Both the position numbers and the translations under genes were made by a program. Below are positions 16,612 through 24,731 of a DNA stretch of 27,954 bases, one piece after another; within the stretch, counting starts at the first letter, position 1; each line of letters starts with the position of its first letter. Source of the stretch: Nitrospira sp. ST-bin4. GTDB taxonomy: Bacteria > Nitrospirota > Nitrospiria > Nitrospirales > Nitrospiraceae. The DNA is taken from NCBI GenBank assembly GCA_002083565.1, contig MSXM01000043.1:18545-46498 (forward strand). The letters run 5' to 3'. Below the pieces are notes generated by a model. It had not been told where the DNA came from and did no database searches. It saw nothing but the letters and a program-made list of their open reading frames with translations.

Positions 16612-18410
16612 GCACCGGCCTCCGCGGTTTCGAGGTCACGCAGGATTTCGAGGCAGTCGACGAACGTTTCGGCATCGGCAAGCTGCAGCAGCGTGTCGCC
16701 GTGACGCTCGAGCGCCTGTCGCAGGCTGACGCCGCCTTCATTCATGAGCACGGTGCGCAGCCGGCGGAGGAGAGTTGCGCGCTGTACACCGCGAATCTCG
16801 CTGGGCATGCGATTCGACTCGCCGCGTAGGTGACCGATCGTCGATGCGAGGAAAGCCGGCCCTTGCAGGCGATGCCAGGCGACTTTCCCGGCGCGCGTAT
16901 GCCGCACGATGCAGGAAATCTCCCGCTGGTGTTCTGTAAAGGCCCTGAACAGTTCATCGCCGGCAGTTGACTTTCGCAGGCGCTCCCTCACTGAATCGAA
17001 CTCCAGATCGGGTCGCGGCTGCTTCGTCGCGATCGAAGTGGACGCGAATACTTCCTTGCCCGGGACATCCGGCAGTGCGGCACCGGCCGCGTGCAATGCT
17101 TCGCCACTTCCGTCCGTCGCGCCGTCGCTGCCGTGATTCCTGCCGAGCTTGTCCTTCGTCGGGATGTAGATCTGGAGCTTGTCCAGCACTGGCACGATGT
17201 GGCACGCCCAGCTGAGGTGGAAATCATTTCCGGCCATGCGAAATTCCGGCCCGCCGAAGATCATGCCGATTGCCTGGTTGGTGTTGTCGACGACGATCGA
17301 TCCAGAGTCGCCGTCTTCCGCAAAATTGCGCCTCCCGAGTCGATTGAATCCGCGCGGGACGTTCGGTCCGCCGTCGTACGCCGGATCGAGAACGATCTCG
17401 ATCAGCTCGCGCAGGTAGACTTCCGGCCCGCGTCCATCGATGTGACCCACCCCGAGGACGTTCACGCCGATGACGATGCCGGTCGTCCGGCCGGTGGAGC
17501 GACCGACCTTGCGCACCCGGTGCGCGTCAGTCGCGCCGGCCAACGCCGTTCGCAACGCGGCATCGTCACTGGTTGGCTCATCCCTGGCGTTGCGAGTGAC
17601 AACGACCATCATGGTGGAATCCCCGCGAACGTCTCGCACGTCCCGGATCCAGTTCCTGTAGGCCGGCACCGGCGTCGTATCCGGGCCCAGTCCCCGAATC
17701 TCTGCGACGTACTCGAGGCGGTTCGGGCCGCAGGTGCTGTCACAACACCAGCTGCCGACATCGATCCGGGCGATGCCGCAGTCGATATAGGGGAAGTCGG
17801 GTTCCTTGACCAGTGGATACTTGATCGAGCCCAGGCGAACGCCGGGATCCTTCCCGATCTTCGATGCGTACGGGTGATAGACGTAATCGCCCGGGCCGCA
17901 CTTGTCGATGTCTTCCTTGAACCCTTCCAGCACGTGCGCGTTGGTAAGTAGATAGACATTGTCGTCGCCATCGCCGCCACCGCGCTTTCTCACAATGCAT
18001 CCCAGCGTGCCAGCGACCATGCAGGGGCCAGTCTGAGGTTTCGATTTCTTGCGCGGCTCGATCTGGATGCCACCCTTGATCACGGTCTCGGGCTGGTCGT
18101 TGCCGCCGGCGTAATCAGGATTGGTTTCGTATTCGCGGAGCTTTTGCGGCACGCGCACGTCGACCCGGTAGCCTTCGAAAGTCCCAGGAATCCGCTCGGC
18201 GGGTTCGAGAGTCCGTACGTCACGCTTTTCCCGCACGAACGCCAGGAAGCCGAGTCCTGCCCTGAATTCTCCGCCGGTCTGGACATGGCCAAACCCGACG
18301 TCGAGCACACCGGGAATCCGCGTAAGCGCGGCTCGCGCGCGGGCATAAGCCTCCATGAATGCCGCGCGGTTGGCGGTGATGTGCGCGTTGCCCTTTGTCG
18401 GGTAGCTCAT
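16608..18410 (-). CDS. Trypsin-like serine protease 4 (three-domain)
   Basis: A 600-aa chymotrypsin-fold peptidase. The N-terminal domain (about 1-115) has RIPGVLDVGFGHV and ends in a YRVDVRV strand. The peptidase domain starts at GTLGCIV and shows LLTNAHV (His159), YIDCGIARIDV (Asp210) and AEDGDSGSIVV (Ser369), a complete catalytic set by alignment with its paralogues. A Cys-rich loop (WCCDSTC) follows the Asp strand, and KVGRSTGRTTG precedes the Ser motif. A C-terminal domain of about 120 residues (from about 470) contains HQREISCIV, VAWHRLQGPAFLAS and RQALERHGDTLL, shared with the two preceding proteases. No signal peptide is visible. The ATG overlaps the upstream stop as ATGA. The substrate is unknown; maturation of the co-encoded giant proteins is a testable guess. 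Confidence 0.88.
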   Translation of the reverse strand: MSYPTKGNAHITANRAAFMEAYARARAALTRIPGVLDVGFGHVQTGGEFRAGLGFLAFVREKRDVRTLEPAERIPGTFEGYRVDVRVPQKLREYETNPDYAGGNDQPETVIKGGIQIEPRKKSKPQTGPCMVAGTLGCIVRKRGGGDGDDNVYLLTNAHVLEGFKEDIDKCGPGDYVYHPYASKIGKDPGVRLGSIKYPLVKEPDFPYIDCGIARIDVGSWCCDSTCGPNRLEYVAEIRGLGPDTTPVPAYRNWIRDVRDVRGDSTMMVVVTRNARDEPTSDDAALRTALAGATDAHRVRKVGRSTGRTTGIVIGVNVLGVGHIDGRGPEVYLRELIEIVLDPAYDGGPNVPRGFNRLGRRNFAEDGDSGSIVVDNTNQAIGMIFGGPEFRMAGNDFHLSWACHIVPVLDKLQIYIPTKDKLGRNHGSDGATDGSGEALHAAGAALPDVPGKEVFASTSIATKQPRPDLEFDSVRERLRKSTAGDELFRAFTEHQREISCIVRHTRAGKVAWHRLQGPAFLASTIGHLRGESNRMPSEIRGVQRATLLRRLRTVLMNEGGVSLRQALERHGDTLLQLADAETFVDCLEILRDLETAEAGA

Positions 18411-20188
18411 GCGCGCAGCTCCGCGCTTGGCGCACCGGAGCGCGAATTTTCGAGGAGTCGCAGGATATTGGCAGCTTCCTCCAGAGTCTCAACCTCGCCG
18501 AGCGCCAGCAGAATATCGCGATGGCGCGCGAGCGCGTCCTGCAAGCCAGGGCTACCGTAGTCCCGCAGCATGGCTGTCATTCGTTCGAACAATTCCCCGC
18601 GCGTGACTTCGCCGATACGCGTCGGAATAGTCGCGGTCTCACCCCTGAGGTGGCTGGCCGCGCACGCGGCGAAGGCCGGGCCCCGCAGGCGATGCCACGT
18701 CACAGTGACTGGTCGCTTCCTCTTGATCAGCTGCATCACTTCGCGGTGCCAGTCCTGGAAATCGTCGCGAAGCGAATTGCCGACGGTCGTCCCCTCCAGT
18801 TCCTCAAGCACGACGCGGGACGTGACCTGATTCCCGACCACTCCCGACGATGCAAACACCTGTGTAGCGGGGTCCTTTGGAAACTCTTCCACTACCCTGG
18901 GTGGCCCCGGGGTCCAGGCTTCCGCCGCGCCAGCACACCACTGGTTGGTTGGCTTGGTGCAGGGGATGCGGATCTCGAGCTTTTCGAGTACCGGTACGAT
19001 ATGCGCCGCGTAGGTGTACCGAACTGCGACCAGATCCGGCGTCCACGTGTCAAGGCGATCCGGCGCAACACCGTAGAGCAATCCAATCGCGCGATTGCGC
19101 GAATCGACCACGATGGATCCAGAATCGCCGCCTTCACAGAACGACATTGTTCCCTGGCAATTTCGCGGCTTGTTGTCCGGCGGTATCGGCGTATTCGGCG
19201 ATTGCACCAGGAGGATCTCGAAAACATTGGTCAGCGCTTCACCGGCATTTTCGTACGGTGGGCTGATAGCCGTGATCCTGCCGAAAGTGCGCCCCGTGGT
19301 GCGGCCGACTTTGCATACGGTTTCGGTGAGGATGGAAGGATCGGTGATTATGTTGCGTACGTCGGTGATCCGGTCGCGGTCCTCGTCGCTGAAAATCTGC
19401 GAATCCAGGTTGAGCCCGAGAATACGAGTGTCGACCTGGATCGCATCCGTCTTGCAGACGCACAGGTCGAAGCAGCAAGTGCAGTCGATTTCAATCCGGG
19501 CGATGGCTGCGTCTATGAAGAACGGCACCGTTCGTTCGGGGTTGCTGCCCGGCACCAGCTGCATGGTGTCCCCCTGCAGCGAGCTCTGCAGGTCGATCGG
19601 ACCGAGCGCGACGATGCTGGTGTCCCACGCGGCATCAGTCTGCACCTTCTTCGAGACATTCCCAGGCGCGTAGGGGTGGTAGATTTTGTTGCCGTTGTTC
19701 GCATTGTTGTTCGTGAGGACGTGCGCGCACGTCAACAGATGGACATTGCGGCGGCTCTTGTCGTTCTTTTTCCTGACGATGCAACCCAACGTTCCGCAAC
19801 CCTTGCTCGGATGATCGGCGGGCCGTTTGCCGGGCGTCTGGATCTGTATTCCACCAACGATGATGGGCTCGCGGCGGTCGTTGTCACACAGGCGTGGCGC
19901 CCCAAGATCCACGGCAGGAACGATTTCCGGTAAGGCCCTGACGTCGGTGCGGTAACCATCGAATTTTTCAGGAACCAGGTCGGACGCGTTCACATCGTCC
20001 CGGGCACGCTTGCGGTCGACGTAAGCGAGGATGCAGATCTCGTCGGTAAACTCCTGGCCGACGCACTTCACGCCGTACGCGACCGACTTCACGCCCGCGA
20101 GCTGCCGCCATTCGATTCGCGCGCGCGCCACCGACTCCAGGAACGCACACGAGTCGGCAAGGATGTGAGTATTGTCTTTGAGGCTCAT
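18407..20188 (-). CDS. Trypsin-like serine protease 3 (three-domain)
   Basis: A 593-aa paralogue of the next gene in the operon. The N-terminal domain contains AGVKSVAYGVKCVGQEF and FDGYRTDVRAL. Peptidase motifs are GTLGCIV, LLTCAHV (His156), FIDAAIARIEI (Asp226) and CEGGDSGSIVV (Ser356). The loop after the Asp strand is very Cys-rich (CTCCFDLCVC), possibly a disulfide knot or metal site. KVGRTTGRTFG lies between Asp and Ser. The C-terminal domain carries WHREVMQLI, VTWHRLRGPAFAAC and QDALARHRDILL. No signal peptide is evident, which is unusual for a Cys-rich trypsin-like enzyme. Start and stop overlap the neighbours by four bases. Many related bacterial proteins exist, but their roles are mostly unknown. 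Confidence 0.88.
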   Translation of the reverse strand: MSLKDNTHILADSCAFLESVARARIEWRQLAGVKSVAYGVKCVGQEFTDEICILAYVDRKRARDDVNASDLVPEKFDGYRTDVRALPEIVPAVDLGAPRLCDNDRREPIIVGGIQIQTPGKRPADHPSKGCGTLGCIVRKKNDKSRRNVHLLTCAHVLTNNNANNGNKIYHPYAPGNVSKKVQTDAAWDTSIVALGPIDLQSSLQGDTMQLVPGSNPERTVPFFIDAAIARIEIDCTCCFDLCVCKTDAIQVDTRILGLNLDSQIFSDEDRDRITDVRNIITDPSILTETVCKVGRTTGRTFGRITAISPPYENAGEALTNVFEILLVQSPNTPIPPDNKPRNCQGTMSFCEGGDSGSIVVDSRNRAIGLLYGVAPDRLDTWTPDLVAVRYTYAAHIVPVLEKLEIRIPCTKPTNQWCAGAAEAWTPGPPRVVEEFPKDPATQVFASSGVVGNQVTSRVVLEELEGTTVGNSLRDDFQDWHREVMQLIKRKRPVTVTWHRLRGPAFAACAASHLRGETATIPTRIGEVTRGELFERMTAMLRDYGSPGLQDALARHRDILLALGEVETLEEAANILRLLENSRSGAPSAELRA

Positions 20189-21735
20189 GCAGGCTGCTCC
20201 ATAGGTACCCGGGTCGCGCGCTCGCGATGCACGTGCGGACGCAACTTGTCGAGGAATTGGGTGAGCGTGGCGCTACCGCGCGCCGCACCCAGCAGGGCAT
20301 CACGGTGCCGAGCGAGCGCGCTGCGCAGGTGCTCACTGCCGTGCATGGCGAGCGCCGTGCCGACGCGCGCCATGGCATCTTCCAGTGTGCCGCCGTCGGG
20401 CGGCACGGGCAGTGTTTCGTGATCACCTGCGCGCAAGGCGTTCAGTGCCGCGGCGAAGATCGCTGGCCCTCCGGCGCGATGCCACACCACGCTCACACGC
20501 CGGTGTGTCGTGATCAGCGTGACGATTTCTTCACGGTGCGCTTCCGCCAGGGCCCACAACCACTGGCCGGCCGGATCCGCCTCCACCCGCGCGCGCGTGC
20601 GGGCGTACAGCTCGGAACCGGTCGGCGACAGCTCGATCGGAAAAGTTGCGCGCGGTGCCGCCATGCGTTCCCCCGCGGTGCCGCCGCCCTTGGTGATGTT
20701 GATGGTGATTCCCATCGCCGAGCAGACTTCGGAAATGTGATTCGCATAGGTGCGATGGTCGGGCGGGGCGTCGACCGAGCCGAACATCAATCCGACGATG
20801 TAGCCGTCCTCGTCGATGATGGCTGCGCCCGAATCGCCGCGCCGCGAGAAGTACTCGTCCGGATCGTCGGAGGCGATCTCGATCTGCCCGTTGAATGTGT
20901 AGTCGACGCCTCCCATGCGTGCGACGAGATTGTCGTAGGCCACGTCCATGACCTTGCCGACGGTGCGCCCCGTGGTGACGCCTACCTTGTAAACCTTCAT
21001 CTGCGGAACGGCGGCGCGTAGGCCGAGGATCTTGTTGGACGGCGGCTCGCCACCTTCGCTCAATCCCACGATCTCGTCGCGGAAGTCGAGTCCGCAGCAG
21101 CGGCAACACGACGACACGTCGAGCTTGGCGATGGCGGCGTCGACCTTGTCGTTCACCACCGCCTCAGTGATGTGCGCGATCACATCTTCGGTGTCGACGC
21201 GGCGCACCGGCAGGCGCGCCAGCGGCACGTCCGGGACGGTCAGCGGCGCAGGCTGGAACACCGGCTCGCCCTTGCGCGCGCCATTGGCCATGAGCACGTG
21301 CCAGTTTGTGAGCAGCACCGGCGCGCCATCGCTGTTGCGCGTGGCGGTGCACCCGAAGGTGCCTCCTTCCATGGTGGTGCCGTCCCCGGCCTGGTTAAGC
21401 CCGATGATCAGGTTGCTGATCAGGATGCCGCCCTTGAGCGGGCGGTAACGCGTGGCGTCGACGGCGAACTCGGTGCGTCGCTCGACGATGACATCGGTGG
21501 GCACGCCGTTGATGATCTTGGGTATACGTTCCGCGGCCGAGAGTTCGCTTTCCGGCCGCTTGGCGCGTACGTACACGCGAATACACAGGATGTCCGTGGG
21601 ACGTCGATCGCGGACCTTTACGCCGACACTGACATGCCGCACGCCGGGAATCCGCTTGAGCTTTTCCCGTGCGCCTTCGTCCAGCACCTTGCGAAGGGCC
21701 GCATTCTTCGCCACCAGTTCTTCGTATCGCGTCAT
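20185..21735 (-). CDS. Trypsin-like serine protease 2 (three-domain)
   Basis: The 516-aa product starts at an ATG overlapping the upstream stop as ATGA; an earlier in-frame start at 21777 lies inside the previous gene and is less likely. The N-terminal domain (about 1-110) has RIPGVRHVSVGVKV, ILCIRVYVRAKRPESEL and NGVPTDVIV, a pattern seen in many bacterial trypsin-like proteins. Catalytic residues are His146 (LLTNWHV), Asp199 (KVDAAIAKLDV) and Ser302 (SRRGDSGAAII). A CCRCC cluster (about 210-214) follows the Asp strand, and KVGVTTGRTVG lies before the Ser motif. The C-terminal domain (about 372-500) shows AHREEIVTLI, VVWHRAGGPAIFAA and RSALARHRDALL. No signal peptide is seen. It is the shortest of the three full-architecture proteases. 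Confidence 0.88.
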   Translation of the reverse strand: MTRYEELVAKNAALRKVLDEGAREKLKRIPGVRHVSVGVKVRDRRPTDILCIRVYVRAKRPESELSAAERIPKIINGVPTDVIVERRTEFAVDATRYRPLKGGILISNLIIGLNQAGDGTTMEGGTFGCTATRNSDGAPVLLTNWHVLMANGARKGEPVFQPAPLTVPDVPLARLPVRRVDTEDVIAHITEAVVNDKVDAAIAKLDVSSCCRCCGLDFRDEIVGLSEGGEPPSNKILGLRAAVPQMKVYKVGVTTGRTVGKVMDVAYDNLVARMGGVDYTFNGQIEIASDDPDEYFSRRGDSGAAIIDEDGYIVGLMFGSVDAPPDHRTYANHISEVCSAMGITINITKGGGTAGERMAAPRATFPIELSPTGSELYARTRARVEADPAGQWLWALAEAHREEIVTLITTHRRVSVVWHRAGGPAIFAAALNALRAGDHETLPVPPDGGTLEDAMARVGTALAMHGSEHLRSALARHRDALLGAARGSATLTQFLDKLRPHVHRERATRVPMEQPA

Positions 21736-22439
21736 GCGTTCTCCGTCATGTGCGCGAGTTCGACATGGAGTACCCACAGGACCGGAGCGATGGGGCAGGC
21801 GATCGCGTCACCGCACGAGCTCGTGCCCCACAGCAGTCCAACGACCGCGCCTTCCGCGTCGTGCAGCGTTGCGCCGGAATCCCCCGGCCTGCTGAATGTC
21901 CGCGCTGGCTCGCGCGTGCGAACCAGAATCTGGCCACGCACTTCGAAGGCGCGACCTTCGATGACCACCTGTTCGGAATGACTCGTCGAAATCACGATGC
22001 CGTGCGTCGCACCCGTGGCGGCACCCAGCATGTGCACGGACTGGCCGCAGGCGAGGTCGGCGCCGGGCGATTGAGTCGTGAAGCCCGCTTCGCCGACAAG
22101 CGCTACATCCAGCTCCGCCGTGGCGCAATCGACATGCACCTCGCGTCCACCGTGCTTCACGATGCCGCGCCGGCCATGGCGGGTTCGTCCCGCGCGGCGC
22201 CGTGTCGCGGCGTCATGCAGCCACACGGGCTCTTGCTCGCGAGCGCCCGCGCCGAACAGCACATGCTGACTGGTAAGCAAGACGACTCGACGATCGTCGA
22301 GCGTAAGCGCAAAACATCCGAGGGTGCCAAGTATCCCTCGGGAATTGGCGATTCGAGCGCCAGGCTCGAGTCTTAGGAGGGGTGGATCAATGATGCGATC
22401 CGTATGACCCCTGGGGTATGTCGGAGGAACAGTGTGCAC
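21732..22439 (-). CDS. Minimal trypsin-like serine protease 1, first gene of the operon
   Basis: The 235-aa protein starts at a GTG 10-12 bases after a strong GGAGGAGG ribosome-binding site. It is essentially a bare peptidase domain: GTLGCFAL, LLTSQHV (His59), VDCATAELDVALV (Asp104 by alignment, with Asp111 as alternative) and SRPGDSGATLH (Ser188). MLGAATGATHG matches the VGxTTGRT segment of its paralogues. It lacks both the N-terminal domain and the C-terminal domain of the other three, and the CC-type cluster after the Asp strand. No signal peptide is present. As the first and simplest protease it could act as initiator or processing enzyme for the set, which is inference. The stop overlaps the next start by four bases. 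Confidence 0.82.
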   Translation of the reverse strand: MHTVPPTYPRGHTDRIIDPPLLRLEPGARIANSRGILGTLGCFALTLDDRRVVLLTSQHVLFGAGAREQEPVWLHDAATRRRAGRTRHGRRGIVKHGGREVHVDCATAELDVALVGEAGFTTQSPGADLACGQSVHMLGAATGATHGIVISTSHSEQVVIEGRAFEVRGQILVRTREPARTFSRPGDSGATLHDAEGAVVGLLWGTSSCGDAIACPIAPVLWVLHVELAHMTENA

Positions 22440-23589
22440 TGTCGAGTGATCCTCCTCCAGAGCGCCTGGCGGCGTGATCGACCCGCGTATTCATGCTCAA
22501 GGTGAAAAGTTTTCCGAAGTGTGCCCATCGGCGACATCGAAGTCAAGCAGGATGTTGTAAATTTTGAGGAGAGGCTGGATACGTCGTGCCATTAGAGTAA
22601 AGATGAAAGTGTTGAACGCTCGACATAAGCTGGAGCTATCCGGACTATTGAGCGAGGTCCGAAGACCGCGACCTCGGGGTGGGGAGACTTGAGTTCTCGA
22701 GGCTTAGCGCGAAAGCCTTGAGCTGCAGGGGGAAGGTTAGTCCAGGCTGTTTAAGTCGACGAGAAGATGTGCAGTAAGTCCAATACTTCACGCCCTGGTG
22801 GGCTGTGGAGCTCGCAGACCGCGTTGCGGCGGATCTCGACATATTCATTGTTCCGCCTGGAGTCACGCGCTATGCGACGGTTGCGATCAGGAATCGACGC
22901 GACTGGGTAGATGAGACTGATGAGCTAGTGATGCTCCACGGGCTCCACCGCTGTTTCGCCGAAGGTGTCCTCTAGCATGGCGCCGTCATTCGATGGAACC
23001 ACCGGATAGCGGTCGGTCGATGAAGTCCTTAACGTGCTCAGCTCACCATTGCTTCCATCCAGATGGATTGGGCTCCGTGTCGCCAAACCTTCGCTCGCGC
23101 ACTGACGCACAACGGGTTGCCCCTCCGCGGGTCACGGCGAAACTCCGCGCCTATCTTGTGCTCGACGCCCTTTCCACCCAACGCTGTGCTCCACTGTGCT
23201 CTCCTTCACGACGCCGCGCCCCTCTGACGCGGCGCGGCCGACGCTCCCTGTCCGCGTGGATATGCCGGGCTAGGCCAGCCGCCCAGGAGCTGTCAAGAAT
23301 CGAGAATCGTGACCAAGGGACGAGGTTCAAGTGACCTGTCCTGCACAATGACCGACCGGTTATTGCACATCGACATCTCTCTCACCTCAGAACAAGCAAG
23401 TTCGTCAGTACCGTCAGCACGAACGGACCGCCTAAGAAGCCTCCCTGTTCTGGTTAAGAGCTGTCTCGAAAGGAAGCCAACATCTCTTACGGTCCAACCC
23501 ATTTTGAACTCGAAAAGTTTGCAAGGCTTTCTGCCTATCGCAAGATCTATCCCTATTTGTCATGCCGTTTGGATCAGAGAGATGCTTTG
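22440..23589. other. Long intergenic region with decayed coding traces
   Basis: No intact gene is supported over about 1.15 kb. A plus-strand frame at about 22778-22975 reads like protein (DRVAADLDIFIVPPGVTRYA, then IRNRRDWVDETDELVMLHGL) but is preceded by a stop and has no start. A short frame at about 22602-22688 (KLELSGLLSEVRRPRP) is similarly protein-like. These suggest one or more broken genes of unrecognised family. A perfect 7-bp hairpin CGCCGCG/CGCGGCG with a 9-base loop lies at 23212-23234. Composition shifts from GC-rich to AT-richer between about 23.25 and 23.5 kb, making this the probable right edge of the GC-rich segment. I found no tRNA or attachment repeat here. Confidence 0.4.
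22518..22546 (-). promoter_or_regulatory. Possible promoter of the large operon
   Basis: On the minus strand TTGACT (22546-22541) and CACACT (22523-22518) are separated by 17 bases, about 80 bases before the GTG of the first protease gene. The -35 match is 5 of 6 but the -10 match only 3 of 6, so this is a weak candidate. Confidence 0.2.
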
Positions 23590-24072
23590 TTATTTGGATT
23601 TGACCAACTTAGCGAGTTCTTGCTGAAATTCCTTATCGGTCTCTATAAGAGCTTTAAGGGTATCTCGAAGATTTTCTTTGATGGTTTTCTCAACAGTAGT
23701 TCCGAGTAGAGTAGGTTGAGAACTTATGAGGCTATCAATTTTCTGGTTGGTCTTAGAAAATTCCTCTTTCTTTACAAACATCGCGTCTATTTCGCTCTTT
23801 TCATACACGACACGGGCGGACTGATTAAAGCTACTAATCGCTTGAGACAAAAGTTTCTGTTTGAGCTCGGCATCTTTACCGTCGTTCAAAGAATTGGTGT
23901 TCTCGGTTTTCTGTCGTGGCATGTAACAATCGGCATAATACACAAAGCCACTCTCCTCGGCGAGAGTTGTGACATTACAGCTGTAAGGCAGAACTCCAAC
24001 TTCTGCTTGGCTTATCAATGGAAAACCGCAGAATGTAAGAATCAAACATGAAAGCATGGCTATTCGGGGCAT
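23590..24072 (-). CDS. Small secreted coiled-coil protein, paralogue A
   Basis: The 160-aa product starts at an ATG 8 bases after GGAGGT; a TTG three codons earlier abuts the ribosome-binding site and is unlikely. A signal peptide of about 23 residues ends near LISQA. The mature N terminus has two Cys (Cys31 and Cys49) that could form a disulfide. A region with VVYEKSEIDAMF leads into helical, heptad-like sequence and a conserved tail (TIKENLRDTLKALIETDKEF). The same layout occurs in the proteins at 25425-25913 and 25932-26393. It is probably exported and oligomeric. No known family is recognised. It is the last gene of the right-hand cluster. Confidence 0.75.
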   Translation of the reverse strand: MPRIAMLSCLILTFCGFPLISQAEVGVLPYSCNVTTLAEESGFVYYADCYMPRQKTENTNSLNDGKDAELKQKLLSQAISSFNQSARVVYEKSEIDAMFVKKEEFSKTNQKIDSLISSQPTLLGTTVEKTIKENLRDTLKALIETDKEFQQELAKLVKSK

Positions 24073-24130
24073 GGCAATCAACCTCCAGTGCGTGAACAGT
24101 TGGCATTCATTCGTATTGCGTGCTGCAGTG

Positions 24131-24700
24131 TTAGATCTTATTTAGCTTCACTAGATTCAATAAGAAATTAGAGGGAAGCAAGTTCTGATTGCGTGGTGGC
24201 ACCTTGAGGCCAACCGCGTTGGCAACTTCCACCATCATGGAAACACAATCACCTTGAAGGGCTTGCCATGTGCCCTTCCGTTCCCATTTAGATCGCACTG
24301 ACAAGGCCTTCTCGTATTCGGCCTTGTTAATCCATACCAACAGGGCACTGTTTGGCTTGGCATCAAGCTCAGTGAGATCTACTTGTCCAGGAAACATTCC
24401 TAGATGCCACGCCTTCTCCTTCGGGTATAGGCCAAATACTCCCGTCTCAATGAATGTGTTGGTATCGTCCTGAAACTCTAGCGTTGCAGCGTAGGCATGG
24501 CCAACTTTACTTTCTTTTTCAGGAACAGGTTGTCTTGCAAAGAAGATGACCATAAACAAGTTCTTCGAGGACTGATCCTTTCGCAGGTCGATCGTGACCT
24601 TATTCTTGACCGCAGCCATATTGATGGTCTCGCCTGCATGGACCGGAAGTCCCGCTAGAAAAAGGCTCACAAGGGCGATGCTCCAAACGATACTTCGCAT
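24131..24700 (-). CDS. Secreted protein with probable permuted NlpC/P60-like (LRAT/YiiX-type) fold
   Basis: The 189-aa product starts at an ATG 6 bases after GGAGGT and has a signal peptide ending at VHA (about residue 22). VGHAYAATLE supplies a candidate catalytic His68, and GDCVSMMVEVANAVGL supplies a candidate Cys152 at the start of a helix. His before Cys, with the Cys heading a helix, matches circularly permuted NlpC/P60 papain-like proteins, whose members include amidases, thioesterases and acyltransferases. The sequence match is weak and a third catalytic residue is not certain, so the activity is inferred. It sits between genes for secreted proteins with short gaps (31 and 58 bases), so co-expression is likely. 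A cell-wall or lipid substrate would fit the location. Confidence 0.6.
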   Translation of the reverse strand: MRSIVWSIALVSLFLAGLPVHAGETINMAAVKNKVTIDLRKDQSSKNLFMVIFFARQPVPEKESKVGHAYAATLEFQDDTNTFIETGVFGLYPKEKAWHLGMFPGQVDLTELDAKPNSALLVWINKAEYEKALSVRSKWERKGTWQALQGDCVSMMVEVANAVGLKVPPRNQNLLPSNFLLNLVKLNKI

Positions 24701-24731
24701 TTATTACCTCCGGTACGGGACGGACTATTGT

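Noticed and set aside
18395..19933. 512-codon plus-strand ORF opposite protease 3
   Set aside because: Antisense shadow of a clear protease gene; composition is Arg-rich and no start signal or family resemblance is present.
22645..22866. Transposase-like fragment on the minus strand (AHQGVKYWTYCTSSRRL)
   Set aside because: It vaguely recalls the IS3 DQGxQY region, but the match is only a few residues, no terminal inverted repeats are seen, and the opposite strand has an equally protein-like frame.
23268..23296. Perfect TTGACA box on the minus strand as a promoter
   Set aside because: The hexamer 17 bases downstream is CTAGCC, a poor -10, and no gene follows within a plausible distance.
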